Shown here one piece after another: positions 25,814 through 37,800 of a stretch of 64,000 nucleotides of DNA (within the stretch, counting starts at the first letter, position 1; each line of letters begins with the position of its first letter). The position numbers were made by a program, and so were the translations under genes. This DNA comes from Silene conica (taxonomy: Eukaryota > Streptophyta > Magnoliopsida > Caryophyllales > Caryophyllaceae). Location: NCBI GenBank assembly GCA_029255685.2, contig CM055320.2, positions 9,038,614 through 9,102,613 of the forward strand, written 5' to 3'. The notes under the pieces were generated by a model. The model worked only from the letters and a program-made list of their open reading frames with translations, was not told where the DNA came from and ran no database searches.

Positions 25814-28800
25814 GCTTCTTGGAATATCAGAGGGGGTAATGACCCTCTCAAACTTCAGGAAGTTAAGGACTTCCTGTGGATCAATAAAGTGGATATAATG
25901 GGAATTATTGAAATCCGTATAAAAAAACAGAATGCCCGTAGAATTCTAAATCAGTTTTTCCATTCCTACACTCATTGCTGTAATTATAGTTGTCACTTTA
26001 ATGGTAGAATATGGTTACTGTGAAAATCTGCTCATGTGACAGTTAAGCCTATCACTGTTCATTCTCAATCCATTCATTGTGAAGTTCTACATCATGCTAC
26101 TGGCCAACAATTTTTCATCACTTTAGTGTATGCCAGTAATTTTGCAAGGAAAAGGGATATCCTTTGGTCCCATTTAACTAGTGTTAGTAGTAATGTTACC
26201 AATTGGCTTCTTCTTGGGGATTTCAATGTTGTGAGAGATGCCTCTGAGAGGATTAACAATACTTCTTCTAATTTTGCTGATCTACAGGATTTTAATAATT
26301 GTAATCTCCAATGTGATATTGATGATTTGAATAGCACTGGGCGTTCCTTTACTTGGACTAATAAGCAAGATCCCACCACTAGAGTTTGGTCTAAATTGGA
26401 TAGAGCTATGGCTAATGCTCAATGGAATGCTACTTTCCCAGCTACTTCAGTTAATTTTATGGCTTCAGGAGTATCTGATCACTCCCCATTTAAAGTAACT
26501 GTGTTTGATGATCTTGTGCCTAAGAAGAGGTTTAGTTTCCGGAATAGTTGGATGACTCATGAGAATTATGATCAGATGGTAAATGATGCTTGGAGTACTT
26601 CAATAGTTGGTTCTTGCACTTTTAAACTGTTTAATAAGATGAAGGCTGTTAAACATGTTCTTACTAAGCTCCACAAGGATCATTTCAAACACATTTTAGT
26701 AAGAGTTCAACAATCTAAGCTTGCTCTGCAACAATGTCAGCAGGATCTTCAACATAATCCTCTGCTTCCTCAGCTTATTGATAAGGAGAGAGTCCTTTTA
26801 CAGAACTATTGTTACATTAAATCTGTTGAAATGCAGATTTTGCATCAAAAAGCTAAGATCTCTCACATCATTCATCCTGACGACTCTTCAAAATATTTTT
26901 ATGCTAGGATTAATGAAAGGAAGACTCAGCAAATCATTGGTCAGATTAGAGATAGATATGGAGTTTTAAAAGAAGGCTTAGATGAGGTTGGAAGTGGTTT
27001 TGTTGACTATTACATGCACCTGCTTGGTGGTAGTACTGCAATTTCTCCTTTTGATCATAATTTCATTCAGTTGGGTTCATGTGTTCCAGTTGAGGAGGGT
27101 ACTGGGCTTACCAAAATAGTCACAACTGAGGGAATTAAGAGAGCGCTTTTCTCTATTGGATCGGATAAGAGCCCTGGTCCAGATGGTTTTTCTACAGGAT
27201 TCTTTAAACATAGTTGGGACAATGTGGGTGCTGATTTATGTAAAGCAATTCAGTCTTTTTTCCAATCAGGGAAAATGAGCAAGCTTGTTAACTCTATTCT
27301 CGTTGCTTTGATCCCAAAGAAGAAAACTTGTGACTCAGTGAGCGACTTTAGACCAATCTCCTGTTGCACAACTTTTTACAAGACTATCAGTAAGGTGCTT
27401 TCTGATAGGCTTAAGGATATCCTTCCTCAAATCATTGAACCTGAGCAAGCAACTTTTGTCAAGGGTAGAAGCATCCATGAAAACATTATGCTCTCACAGT
27501 CATTAGTCAAAGGCTATGCTAGGAGTTCCACTCTCCTAGATGCCTTATTAAAGTTTATATTAGGAAGGCATTTGACTCTCTCCAATGGCCTTTTATTCGA
27601 AATATGCTTGAGGCTTTCTGTTTCCCTACCCAATTCATTACATGGATAATGGGGTATATCACTAGCACTTGGTTCTCCGTAAAGCTAAATGGGTCAGTTC
27701 ATGGTTTTTTCAAGGGAAAAGTGGCATTAGACAGGGTGATCCATTATCACCCTATCTATTTGTGCTTAGTATGGAAATTTTATCCAGACATCTCAGAATC
27801 CTTCATGAACAATCTTTGGTTTCTTATCATCCAAAGTGTTCCAAGCCGAATCTAAATCACCTTATTTTTGCAGATGATCTTATGATTTTCACTAGGGGCG
27901 ATGTTCCTTCTGTCCAAGCTGTTTTAACCACTCTGCAGCAATTTGCTAATTGGCCTGGGCTTCATGCTAATCATGATAAAACTGACATTTACTTTGGTTG
28001 AGTTCCAGCAGCAGTCAAACAAAATATTATTTATCATACTGGTTTTTCAGAAGGATCTTTTCCCTTCAAATACCTAGGGCTTCCTTTGAATTCTTCAAGA
28101 GTTACTATTGATATGTTTGCTGCTTTGCCTCATAAAGTTGTCATAAGTCAAAGACCTCGTCGAGTTTAGAGCAAAAGATGACACAGCATTTAGATACAGT
28201 TTTTTAGAATGGGTCTGCCTTATTAAAAGAAAAGAAAGAGTCTAACGATACGGCGAATTGCTAGTCCAAAATACCCTGCTCTTTCCAGGATTGCTATGCC
28301 CACACACAGGCCCAAAGAGCCCTCTGGATGAGCCTATCTCCTCTCACTAAAGCCCTTCACCCCGCTCCTCTTCTTCATACTTAAACCGAGTCCCTCTCCT
28401 TCGGCGGTCCTCTCATAGGCCCCCGTGTCTTAATTCTTATATACATATATGATAATTAATCTTAAGCAAGATTCAGGGGTCACTTCAGCACTGGTCTTCC
28501 AAGTTCCTCTCATATGATGGTAAAGCTCAGCTCTTAAATTCTATTATTTTTTGTCTTGAAAACTATTGGTGTCATGCCGGCTTACTCCCTGTTGGTGTGG
28601 TAAAGCTAATAAATAAGATGTGTAAAAATTTCTTCTGGGTTATCACTGCTGATAGAAGAAAATTGGTTATGAAAAGTTGGTCAAGTCTATGTTCACCAAA
28701 GACAGAAGGTGGTTTAGGGATCAAAGAACTTTTAGCCTGGAATAAAGCCCTGGTTGCAAAATGGATTTGGATTTTGGATAACACCCCAATGGATTGTGGT

Positions 28801-29530
28801 GTGGCTGGAACAAAACTTATATGTTCCCTCACTGCGCTTGGGATATCAGTGTTAAAGATTTCTTTTCAGAAAGCTTGAGGGGCATTGTTGTTATCAAAAA
28901 TGAAATTGTTCAGAAAACTGGTTCTATCTTTGCTGCACAGTTCACTCTTCGAAGTTGGGTGAAGCATAATGTTTTTGATGTCAATGAGGCATACCACTAG
29001 TTTAGAACTAAGTATCCTTCTCTTCACTGTCACAAAGCAGTTAACAATACTGCAGTACTACCTAAGCATGGAGTCATTGCTTCTTTGGCTGTTCAGCATA
29101 AGCTTGCCACTGTTGATACTTTCCAGAGAAAAGGCATCAGTCTGGTCAATAGGTGTATTCTGTGTAAGCAAGCCAGTGAATCTCATTCTCATCTATTTTT
29201 CAGATGTCAGTTTGCACAAGAAGTTTGGAAGTAAGGGTCTTCTTCTTTGGATGAACATTACTGGGAGGACTTGCTCTTATGCTGATGAATATGCGTGGAT
29301 CAAAGGGAACAAGACTGCTAAACATTGGAAGTCAGTCTGGTTTTGTACGTAGTTGCTTGGCAGCTGTTATTTACAGTCTATGGACTGAACGGAATAAGAG
29401 GATTTTTGATGACCAGAGTCGTTCTGCAAATCAGATTCTGTACTCTGTTAAGTTCACAGTCAGTAGCTACCTTTTAAATGGGAAATATCCTAAGTATGAT
29501 GCTAGAATTATTGCAGCAATGCATAATTAG
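25814..29530 (+). pseudogene. LINE ORF2 (endonuclease-reverse transcriptase), broken
   Basis: Endonuclease motifs: ASWNIRGG from 25814, LLLGDFNVV from about 26210 and SGVSDHSPF from about 26465. Reverse transcriptase motifs: LVALIPKKK and DFRPISCCT around 27300-27360, KGRSIHEN near 27460, GIRQGDPLSPYLF near 27725 and FADDLMIF from 27867. The zf-RVT part lies at 28840-29350 and a C-terminal RNase H-like tail ends at 29530. A stop after GRIWLL (about 26020), frame changes near 27550 and 27980 and others near 28880-29280 show it is dead. Confidence 0.88.
28142..28466. other. Foreign 325-bp insertion inside the LINE ORF2
   Basis: LINE sequence stops after cctcataaagttgt and resumes at aagattcaggggtcac; the intervening 325 bp has no LINE similarity. 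It is GC-richer than its surroundings and includes tctaacgatacggcgaattg, ccctctccttcggcggtcc and acacaggcccaaagagccc. Its composition suggests organellar (especially mitochondrial) DNA or filler captured during break repair. I cannot identify it by name. Confidence 0.5.
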
Positions 29531-29654
29531 ATGCCTTTTTCATTGAGGCTTAGGGGGTTATCTTTTTGCTTGGTTGATGTATCTTCTTTTTGTCCCTTGT
29601 GGATGAATAATAAGATTACAACTTTTCTTGCAAAAAAAAAACTAACGATACATT

Positions 29655-30750
29655 TTCTCAAATAGTACAATCATTAGTGTTTAAAACATGTACATGATAT
29701 GATTCAAACATATTTTGTACGATTTAAGCTTAGTTGTTTTCTTTTCATTCATCCAATATTGCAATCATAACAATACTATTATAATTCTTCAAAACTATTA
29801 ATTTTCTTGATTCATAAGAAAATAAAATATACATAAATTAAAAATAAAAAAAATTCTCGAAGAAAAATATACATTGCAAGTGCTAAATGAATATATTAGG
29901 TGGGGAAAAACTGATTTAAAAGCATGAAAGTATTCAAAGTTGAAATAACGAATTGGAGAATGAGCATTGCATTACAACCGTCAACTATAATCTTTACTTA
30001 GTATGACACTATTAAAACGTCAGATTGACATATTTGTAGCATACTTTCACACTTCAACCAAAATATTTGATTTATAGTCTGTTTGATGAAATACAAAATA
30101 GAATTAGAAATTTTAGATTGAAAACTAAACTGCGTGAAAGAGTGAAAAACAATGCAATACAATTTACAAAATTTGTCTATTAATAAATTAAGGGTTATAA
30201 TATATAATATAACATGTCACTATATATGAGAGATTCATACTATCTACCATTTTATATTGCACACGCCATGGTAAAAAAAAGGAAAACTCCACAAAACAAA
30301 AAATTATTCAAACCAAAAGAAAAGTGGAAAGAAGATTTATTACCATCATTTTCCAATTCCATGGAATGCTATCGATATGTAAAAATGTCACTCCTCTGCC
30401 ATTTAAATACAAACACAAAATGATAATTAAATTAGATTATAATTTTAACTATTAATTCAAAACATAAAAAAAAGGTAAAAAGTGAAACAATTTATTTATT
30501 TCTTTATTTATACTTTACCTACCAACTTTCTAAATAAAAAAATTATGACTAGTGTCATAGTTATATAAGATAATTTTGGTTATTAATTCTTGCATGAATA
30601 TCAACAATTTATTTAGGGGAATAAGAAAAGTTGTGAATAAAAAGCTATAAAAATTAAGATAACATAACTATAAAGTATAATAATGGTTCTTAAAAACATA
30701 CCATTAAATAAAAGAAATACATGTTATATAGATTATGATAGATTAATAAC
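29655..30750. other. AT-rich intergenic DNA
   Basis: No gene recognised. It is the right flank of the LINE and contains many A/T homopolymer runs. A 69-residue frame at 30214-30423 has no domain. Confidence 0.35.
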
Positions 30751-30751
30751 C

Positions 30752-31230
30752 AAATTTGTGGGTGGAACTAAAAAGTTTTTATTAATTTATTTTTTATATT
30801 TGCAACTAATATTTTTATATTTTTTTATACTTCTAAACATGTGACTCATAATATTTGGAGATTAGTTTTAAATGACACGTGAGTTAATGAAGTTCTTAGC
30901 TTTTTTTTATATATAATGTTGTAGCGGAGTTTATATTAGTTGTGCGATTTTTGTAGAGGTAACGTCACTTTTAGAATTTGTTAACTCATCAAATATTTAA
31001 TATGCATAATTAATATAGGAATAACGATGATAATAGACATTTTTGTAAAATATTTTATTATATTTTATGTGTATATGAAAGAGGTTAGTTTAATAAATTT
31101 ACATTATATAGATAAGTGTTATGTCAAAATAATTTTTGCCATGTCACTATAGAATTTTGCCATGTCATAATTAATTTTTGTCACGTCACATTAATTTGAT
31201 ATTTTAGTTTACCTTTTAATAAGATTTTAT
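30752..31230. repeat. Dispersed AT-rich repeat; empty-site relative of the Helitron B locus
   Basis: 30752-30855 matches the left flank of Helitron B (aaccaaa, ttattaatttatt, tttgcaa.taatattttt, catgtgactc). About 30862-30925 matches the right flank (tttaaatgacacg, atatataat.ttgtag). At 31210 tttaccttttaa...gattttatagatga matches 23708-23740. The Helitron is absent here. Confidence 0.65.
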
Positions 31231-31980
31231 AGATGAGATTATATTGTTAATCTTACCATATACGGAGTATGAGTTATTAATGTGTGACCTAAAACACACG
31301 TTATCGAGTTATTGAATATTGATCATAGTTTCCCTATAAAGAATCGAGTAGCAAAAGATTTGCACAAAAACCTTCGAGAGACGGTCTCTCAATAGCGTTA
31401 TTGAGAGATCTTTTGTTTCCCTATTACGTCTCTCGCTAAATTAGTGAGAGACGCTCTCTCACGAGACCTACTGATTTGTTTGTGGACATTGGTTTTGAAT
31501 GGGTCGTAATGGCCAGTAAATATGGGATGTGGCCCAATAAGCAGTTCGGTAAAGTTTGTTAAATATCCGGTATACCATAGTGGACATGTAGACCTACTTT
31601 TTACGGGTCGTATTCTAAACCCGTTATTGATTAAGAAATAATTGGTAGTTTGCAAATGGAATATGACATGAGTAGTACTGTAGTAGTAGTAGTTCTAATA
31701 CAACTGGACTACCTCTACTTTCCACCATCACATATTCTCAATCGATTTTGATTGAATGTTTGGATTAAGTGATTATATATCCAAGATCTATGGAATATGA
31801 TTAATAGTGGAACCAAAATTTTTAATTAAGACATAACAAAATTTAAAACGAATCGAAATCTGAGGATTATCTCATTACATTAATTTTAACTTTTGTTGAT
31901 TTAGATAACTACACAACTATCAAATAATAATGTTTTTATGGCTTACCACAAAATTTTAATACTTTATTGGTTTTTTTTAT
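31231..31980. other. Intergenic DNA with a cluster of short palindromes
   Basis: At 31375-31470 several palindromes built on gagaga/tctctc occur, for example tctctcaata-gcgt-tattgagaga and cgtctctc...gagagacg. The rest is unremarkable AT-rich sequence. Confidence 0.4.
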
Positions 31981-32600
31981 AAGAATAATCCAACTTATAT
32001 CTCTTCTTCTCATATTAATCCGTACTAACGATTAACTGATAAAAATCAAACTTATAACCTCAATTATCTTTCGTTGAACTTTGTCTATTTTTGAACACTT
32101 ATTTTCGGTAAGCAAGTACGTCACCTTGACGTAATTTTTGTTTTTCCTTCTTCCTGAACAAAAAATAAGTGAAGGTGACGTGCTAACCTACCGATAATAA
32201 GCGTTTAAAAGTAGTCAAAGTTCAATAAAAGATAAATGAAGTTATAAGTTTGATTTTTCTTAATTAATTGTTAGTATGGATTAATATGAGAAGATGAGAC
32301 ATAAGCAGGGGCGAACCCAGGATTATATATTTGGGGTAGCATAAAAAAATTAATATGCTAAAATGTCTGTATTGGGATTTGAACCCGGGTCACTAGGAAA
32401 AAAACCAAAGTCTTAACCATTGATCCACAAGATCTTCACTATACATTTAATGAGATAACAATTATTTATCTACTAATCAACAATATTTGGGGTAGCAAAA
32501 ATACGTCTTCTAAGTCAATTTTTTAAAGTTTGGGGTAGCGCCCGCTACCCCTTGCTACAACATGGGTTCGCCCCTGGACATAAGTTATATTACTCTCATG
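31981..32600. mobile_element. Long-inverted-repeat (foldback/MULE-like) MITE with a nested hAT MITE
   Basis: The left arm 31981-32132 (aacttatatctcttcttctc... to ...aagcaagtacgtcacctt) is matched in reverse by the right arm starting near 32160 (aaggtgacgtgctaacc...) and continuing past an inserted hAT MITE to about 32600. Arms are about 150 bp and some 85-90% alike by eye, around a spacer of about 25 bp. No transposase. A Mutator-type origin is possible from the long arms, but I could not define a 9-bp target duplication. Confidence 0.7.
32306..32576. mobile_element. 271-bp hAT MITE with tRNA-like sequence
   Basis: Perfectly recognisable ends caggggcgaacccagg and catgggttcgcccctg form the inverted termini. 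The 8-bp target duplication gacataag is present on both sides (32298-32305 and 32577-32584). On the minus strand the interior has a pol III-like A box (TGGATCAATGG, about 32427-32417) and B box (GGTTCAAATCCC, about 32385-32374). It interrupts the right arm of the long-inverted-repeat element. Confidence 0.9.
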
Positions 32601-33061
32601 AAATAACCCATGTACTTTATTTATTAAACTTATTTATTATTAAGCTTATACTTTGTATGATTTAACTTAAACAACAATTCATGTTTCATACGGTCTTATT
32701 TTCAGACCTCTCACAATCAACTTGTCATTTAACATGCATTATTTAAATCGATTATTAGTACGTCTTAACTTAAAACCGTTTGAAACAAGAATTTGCGTAA
32801 CTTCAATTATAAAATATGAGATTTCTCGAACTTTTAAAATTCCATCAAGATTTATAGTCTTATTTGCCATCCATACATCTAGCCAAATGGCTAAGTCTCG
32901 GAGTGCATATTTAGGCTCTATTTTTCTGGATTGAAAGTGTCTAAACCGAATTTAAATGAGCCGAAGTGTTGAACTAAAGAGAAGTAATAATATAATTTGT
33001 GAAGAGAAGAACTGAACTGAATTGAATTTAATAGAGCTAAACTGAACTGAAATTAGCAGAA
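32601..33061. other. Intergenic DNA left of Helitron A
   Basis: No gene recognised. Just before the Helitron are repeats of gaactgaactgaa/gaattgaattt (33008-33055). Confidence 0.35.
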
Positions 33062-33966
33062 TCATTATCATTATCATCATTATCATTATATTATTATATA
33101 TATATTAAAGAATCTTGTAAAAGCGCTTATGTGGCGCAATGTGGTTTTAGAATTAGTCTAACGGAGCTCTCTCATTCAACCTCAGAATTTTAGTTTTTTT
33201 CAGCCAATAACGTGAACAATAGCAGTCATGTCACCTTCCATTAATCGATTTTTACATTCTTTCCATTTTATGCAATATATCGAATATAATTATCTTAATT
33301 TTGTTTCTTTAATTAATTTACATATATCTTTTTTTTTACAGGAAATTTACATATATCTTAAAGTTTTCAAATCTGAATTTTATAGTTTTCTTCTTTAACT
33401 ATGTCTTAATAGTTCCACTTTTATACCGCCTCACAATTATTACTCCTATTAATATTATCATATGTTATCTTATTATATATTATCAACAATTTTTTCAAAT
33501 ATCCTTATACATATATATTAATTTTTTTTCGTTTGAAGTATACATGTTCAATAAATAAAATTGCTGGTTATATATAATAATAAATATAATTTGTCGTCTT
33601 CTTGTAAAATAAAACTACACAACCCCATGATTTTTCACGGGTGTTACACTACAAAATAAAATGCTGAAGACAGACCTTCATTATGAATGAGAGAACTTCA
33701 TTATGTCATGACTGTGTTGGTTGTAAGAACGTATTTTAATGCCCGCCATTTTACAGAATATGAAATATCAACACTGACATTAACTCATCATTATTTTTTC
33801 AATAAGTTTAACAACTTTATGTTACTTACAAAATATTAAACGATCCTGATAAAACGAAAATTTAAAGGTGTACTTATGAACAATTTTAATTATATATAAA
33901 CTATAATTTGTCGTCTTCTTTTAAAAAAAATACACAACCCGTGATTTTTCACGGGTGTTACACTAG
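33062..33966 (+). mobile_element. Small non-autonomous Helitron with two successive 3' ends
   Basis: The 5' end is TCATTATC after an A, followed by a region like the start of the large Helitron (gtggcgcaat, gagctctctcattcaacctcagaa). The terminal 3' end is CCCGTGATTTTTCACGGG plus TGTTACACTAG before a T (33938-33966). A second, imperfect copy of the same 3' end lies at 33600-33652, with CCCATGA...TCACGGG and ACACTAC. About 315 bp lie between the two ends. No coding sequence. Confidence 0.8.
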
Positions 33967-34225
33967 TTAAGTTCAAAAGAACAAAGTCTTAATCGAGTCG
34001 AGATCTCAATTCTTTCCATTTTTTATTTTATTTTCAAAATAAGTTACTTGTAGTTTTCTTTAATAAAAAGATATCTAATTTGAAATACTTAAAATGGATC
34101 AAGTACCATAGAGTCCATATTAATTAGATAAAATTTCTTATCCCTTAATATCACTCTGTATTCTCTTACACTAAACTTAAAAGAGAAGGTATTTTAATAA
34201 ATTATTGAGAGACCATTCTTTTATA
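33967..34225. other. Intergenic spacer
   Basis: AT-rich DNA with no recognised feature. Confidence 0.3.
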
Positions 34226-34314
34226 CTCCCCCGTCCCAGTGAGATGTTTACACTTACTTTATTTTCCCCTCACAAAATAAAGTAAGTGTAAACATCTCAT
34301 TAGGACCGAGGGAG
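34226..34314. mobile_element. Stowaway-type MITE (Tc1/mariner)
   Basis: An 89-bp nearly perfect foldback starts ctcccccgtccc and ends ggaccgagggag, with TA on each side as target duplication. The arms read agtgagatgtttacacttac... and its complement. This is the classic Stowaway terminus. Confidence 0.92.
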
Positions 34315-34850
34315 TACTTTTCTTTGTATTTCGTGACCTTTTTGTCACTGAACGTACCATACTAATTTCGTACATATTTACATAATAAATGTAAGCATTT
34401 ATGTTTAATCATGATTTGTCTTTGGTACCACTTTTTCTTAAATTTGTACAATAATATCTTAATAAGCTTATTAAAAGACAATCTCTCATAGACCTACTGA
34501 TAAGCTTATCTCAAATATGCAATTTAATTTAAATATATAATACTAAAACCGTTTTAAGTATAAAATTGATATCTTTGTCCTAAATAAAGTAAGAATCTAA
34601 AAATAAAGTGGGTAATATTGTGTCGTGACAAACGAGTAATAAATAACCAAAAAATCCTAATCCGATTAACATTAGAGTAAATCATAAATCAAATACTCTA
34701 TTCATTTATATATATAAATATAGTCCCTCACGCCCACCTTTGCCTATCAATTACTCTTCCACTAATTAACCTCCTTTCGTAATACTCAATTCAAACACAA
34801 TCACCCCTTTATTATTCTCATTAATCTCCAACAACCAATTCAAAAAAATT
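34315..34850 (+). promoter_or_regulatory. Upstream region and TATA box of the fructokinase gene
   Basis: AT-rich upstream DNA with a TATATATAAATA word at about 34708-34720, some 130 bp before the ATG and followed by a C/T-rich leader. No other gene is present. Confidence 0.5.
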
Positions 34851-37800
34851 ATGGCCCCAACAACAATCACTACTAACGGGACGAACCACGATGGGACGAC
34901 AATAAACCGTCCCAACAAGGGGTTCGTCCTAACATTTGGAGAAATGCTAATAGACTTCGTACCAACAACGTCCGGGGTATCCCTAGCGGATGCCCCGGGG
35001 TTTTTGAAAGCACCCGGGGGCGCCCCCGCTAACGTGGCTATTGCGGTAGCACGAATGGGGGGCGCGGCGGGGTTTGCTGGGAAACTGGGTGCAGATGAGT
35101 TTGGGTGGATGTTAGCTGGGATACTTAAAGAAAATGGTGTTAATGTTGAAGGGATTAGTTTCGATGAAGCGGCGAGGACGGCGTTGGCTTTTGTTACGTT
35201 GAGAGCTGATGGTGAACGTGAGTTTATGTTTTATAGGAATCCTAGTGCTGATATGTTGCTTCGTCCTGATGAACTTAATCTTGATCTTACTCGTAAGGTA
35301 CTTTTTGTTTCAAACCGTCTTAACTTTATCTCGTTTATTTTTAACTACTTCCCAGTTCCGTACATCTTCACTCGTTCTGCTTTTGTGTTATTTTGAAGAC
35401 GAGGAAACCCGCGATCACTATCTTTAGCTAAATCTAGGTAAATCTCGAATATACGTGAATATGTGATGTTGGGTAATTAACTATATGTATATCACGTCAA
35501 TCACCCTTTTTAGTTTTTTACGAGGTAACTCGTTGATTTAAATTTTATGTTCCTTTTGAATAAAAAGATATACGTCAGATTATTAATTCATATTTTGAAA
35601 ATTGCCCGTAACGGCAGTAAGTGTGAAATTTAGTGATTAAAACCTGAGTGAAATTTTCAAAAGACCCGGATTTCAAGGCTTTCTACCCCAAGTATGTGAT
35701 ATACCTGATTTGCAGGCTATTGCATATACCTGAGCTGAGCAATAATAGATGTAGTACGATCAGGGTGTAATCGAGAGAAATATAAGTTAAAACGGTTTTA
35801 AACAAAACGTGTCGAGAAGCACCTACCGTAAAGTTTGATGTTAGGTGGAATAGGAGTAAAGGTGAAAGGGGTTGGTGTGAGAAGGAGTAGAATGTGGAAT
35901 TGTCGGTTTGTTTGAGTTAGAGCTGGCTATGATTGACTTTTGGATCTTTCGTGCATTTTCTATTTAGTTTTGGAGTTTGGTAGTGTCATCTCGTGCGTCT
36001 GAATCTCAGATTCCGAGGTACATTGGAATTATCACATGGGCTCCACGTTATTTACATTACTATTCCATGCATTAAAGGTTGCCTTATTGCCTTCTCTTGG
36101 GGCATTAATAGTTCGCCGACCTGATAAAATTGACTCGACTTAATGAATGTAAACAAACGACTAAAACGGGTGAAGTATTCCGGTATTAGATTGGCTAGTG
36201 CAAATGTGCAATCATGTAAGCAAATGGGTACCAGGAAAGGTACTTGTTTAATACAAGTATTGGACTATTTTACAGTTTGATTTATGCTTTTGAGTTTTGA
36301 AATGTACTTTTTGAGCAACATTCACTAATTCAGCAGAAAAGTTAAGATTGGTTGTTGGAGAGAATCCATACACATGGTTTAGTTGCTGTTAAACAAATCT
36401 AGCATGCTATTAATTAAGTGTATAATTTAAGAAAATTAGTAATAAGGATGTTGTAACAATGTTACGAAAAGATTATGAAGTAGTAGTCCATCAATGTACA
36501 ACCTTTTTTTACATCATGGTAATCTGATCTGAGAGCAATCTCGAGACAATGAATCTGAAAGGTGAATCATCTCAACCAAAACCTTAAAGTGATGGTTGAA
36601 GCCCAACTCTTATTAATGTTCCTATTACGCCCCCTCATTCAAATGCCCATTGGGCTTGAAGAGTGGTTTAGTTTGCACAGGCTGCCCATACCACGTGTGT
36701 TGGGTTTCCACTTCGTGTTTTTGAGGAGTTTTGAGGTTGTCAGGATTCGTAATGGTTGAGGCCCAACTCTTATTAATATTCCTATTAAAGTTGACATACG
36801 GGTATAATTAAAGTCCGGACTTCCCTCATTTATCATGGATTTGGACTTGAGACACTAGAGTAATGTTGTTCATTTTGTCTGATATTATTGATAATGTTAA
36901 CATGATCAGGTGACCCAAATGTGTAACTGAGCAATTATGTGATTACAGGCAAAGATATTTCACTATGGATCAATCAGCTTGATAGTGGAGCCATGTCGAT
37001 CGGCTCATCTAAAAGCAATGGAGGAGGCTAAGGCAGCCGGAGCTCTACTCTCATATGATCCTAACCTCCGTTTGCCATTGTGGCCATCACCAGAGGAAGC
37101 CCGTACAAAGATTATGAGTATCTGGGACAAGGCTGAGGTCATCAAGGTTAGCGACAACGAGCTTGAATTCCTTACAGGGAACAGTGATATCGGCGATGCT
37201 ACTGCAATGTCTTTGTGGCATCCTAATTTGAAGCTCATGTTAGTCACTCTTGGTGACCATGGTTGTCGGTACTACACTAAGGTAATTTTCCATCCCTACT
37301 CGTAACATTGGAATAAGGGTATGATACTTTTAAACGAGTCTGAGTGACACGGGTCCATGATGCTCCAGTTATGAATGATGGTGATTGGTACAACCTCCAT
37401 GATAGACTATTATTTTAATAGTATTTTAAAGTAAAGAAACGCATGCTTAATGAATCATTTTCTATATTGGATCACAACAACCCTTTACTAGTTATAGATG
37501 ACAAATTAATGCTATGCATTAGCTGTATATAATAATAAAGATCTGCATGCAGATTGCTGATGTCAACTGTCATGCATCTTGCCTTTATATTTATTTATTT
37601 TAGTTCAGAATTAGTTAGTATAGACCTGGTTTGGTTTAGTCTGTTGTATTGTTGCCTGGGTTCGGTCTGATGTTTCCGGTGCTGTTCTGTAATTGAACAG
37701 ATGCATGAAAAATGCAGCTAACTAAACTGTCCGCGCGTCTTTTATTATACATACAGTTCTCACTTCTCAATCAAATTTTCATCGTGATCTCCATAGACCC

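Larger units (their letters stand above)
23961..29640 (+). mobile_element. Nearly full-length LINE (plant L1 type), broken
   Basis: The element is flanked by the target duplication actaacgatacatt (23947-23960 and 29641-29654) and ends in a short poly-A. It contains ORF1 with a DUF4283-like domain and a CCHC-like end, then ORF2 with endonuclease, reverse transcriptase and zf-RVT regions. Both ORFs have several frame changes or stops, and an unrelated segment of about 325 bp sits in ORF2. Its target lies about 315 bp beyond the Helitron end, in the same dispersed repeat. Confidence 0.92.

Noticed and set aside
31397-31655. 85-residue minus-strand frame near the palindrome cluster
   Set aside because: No recognised domain; partly encoded by the palindromic gagaga repeats.
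32374-32428. A tRNA gene
   Set aside because: A and B boxes are present but no cloverleaf or acceptor stem is visible, and the sequence lies inside a MITE.
33621-33652. First hairpin in the small Helitron as the true 3' end
   Set aside because: The stem has a mismatch, the end is CTAC rather than CTAG, and no T follows; the downstream copy fulfils all three criteria.
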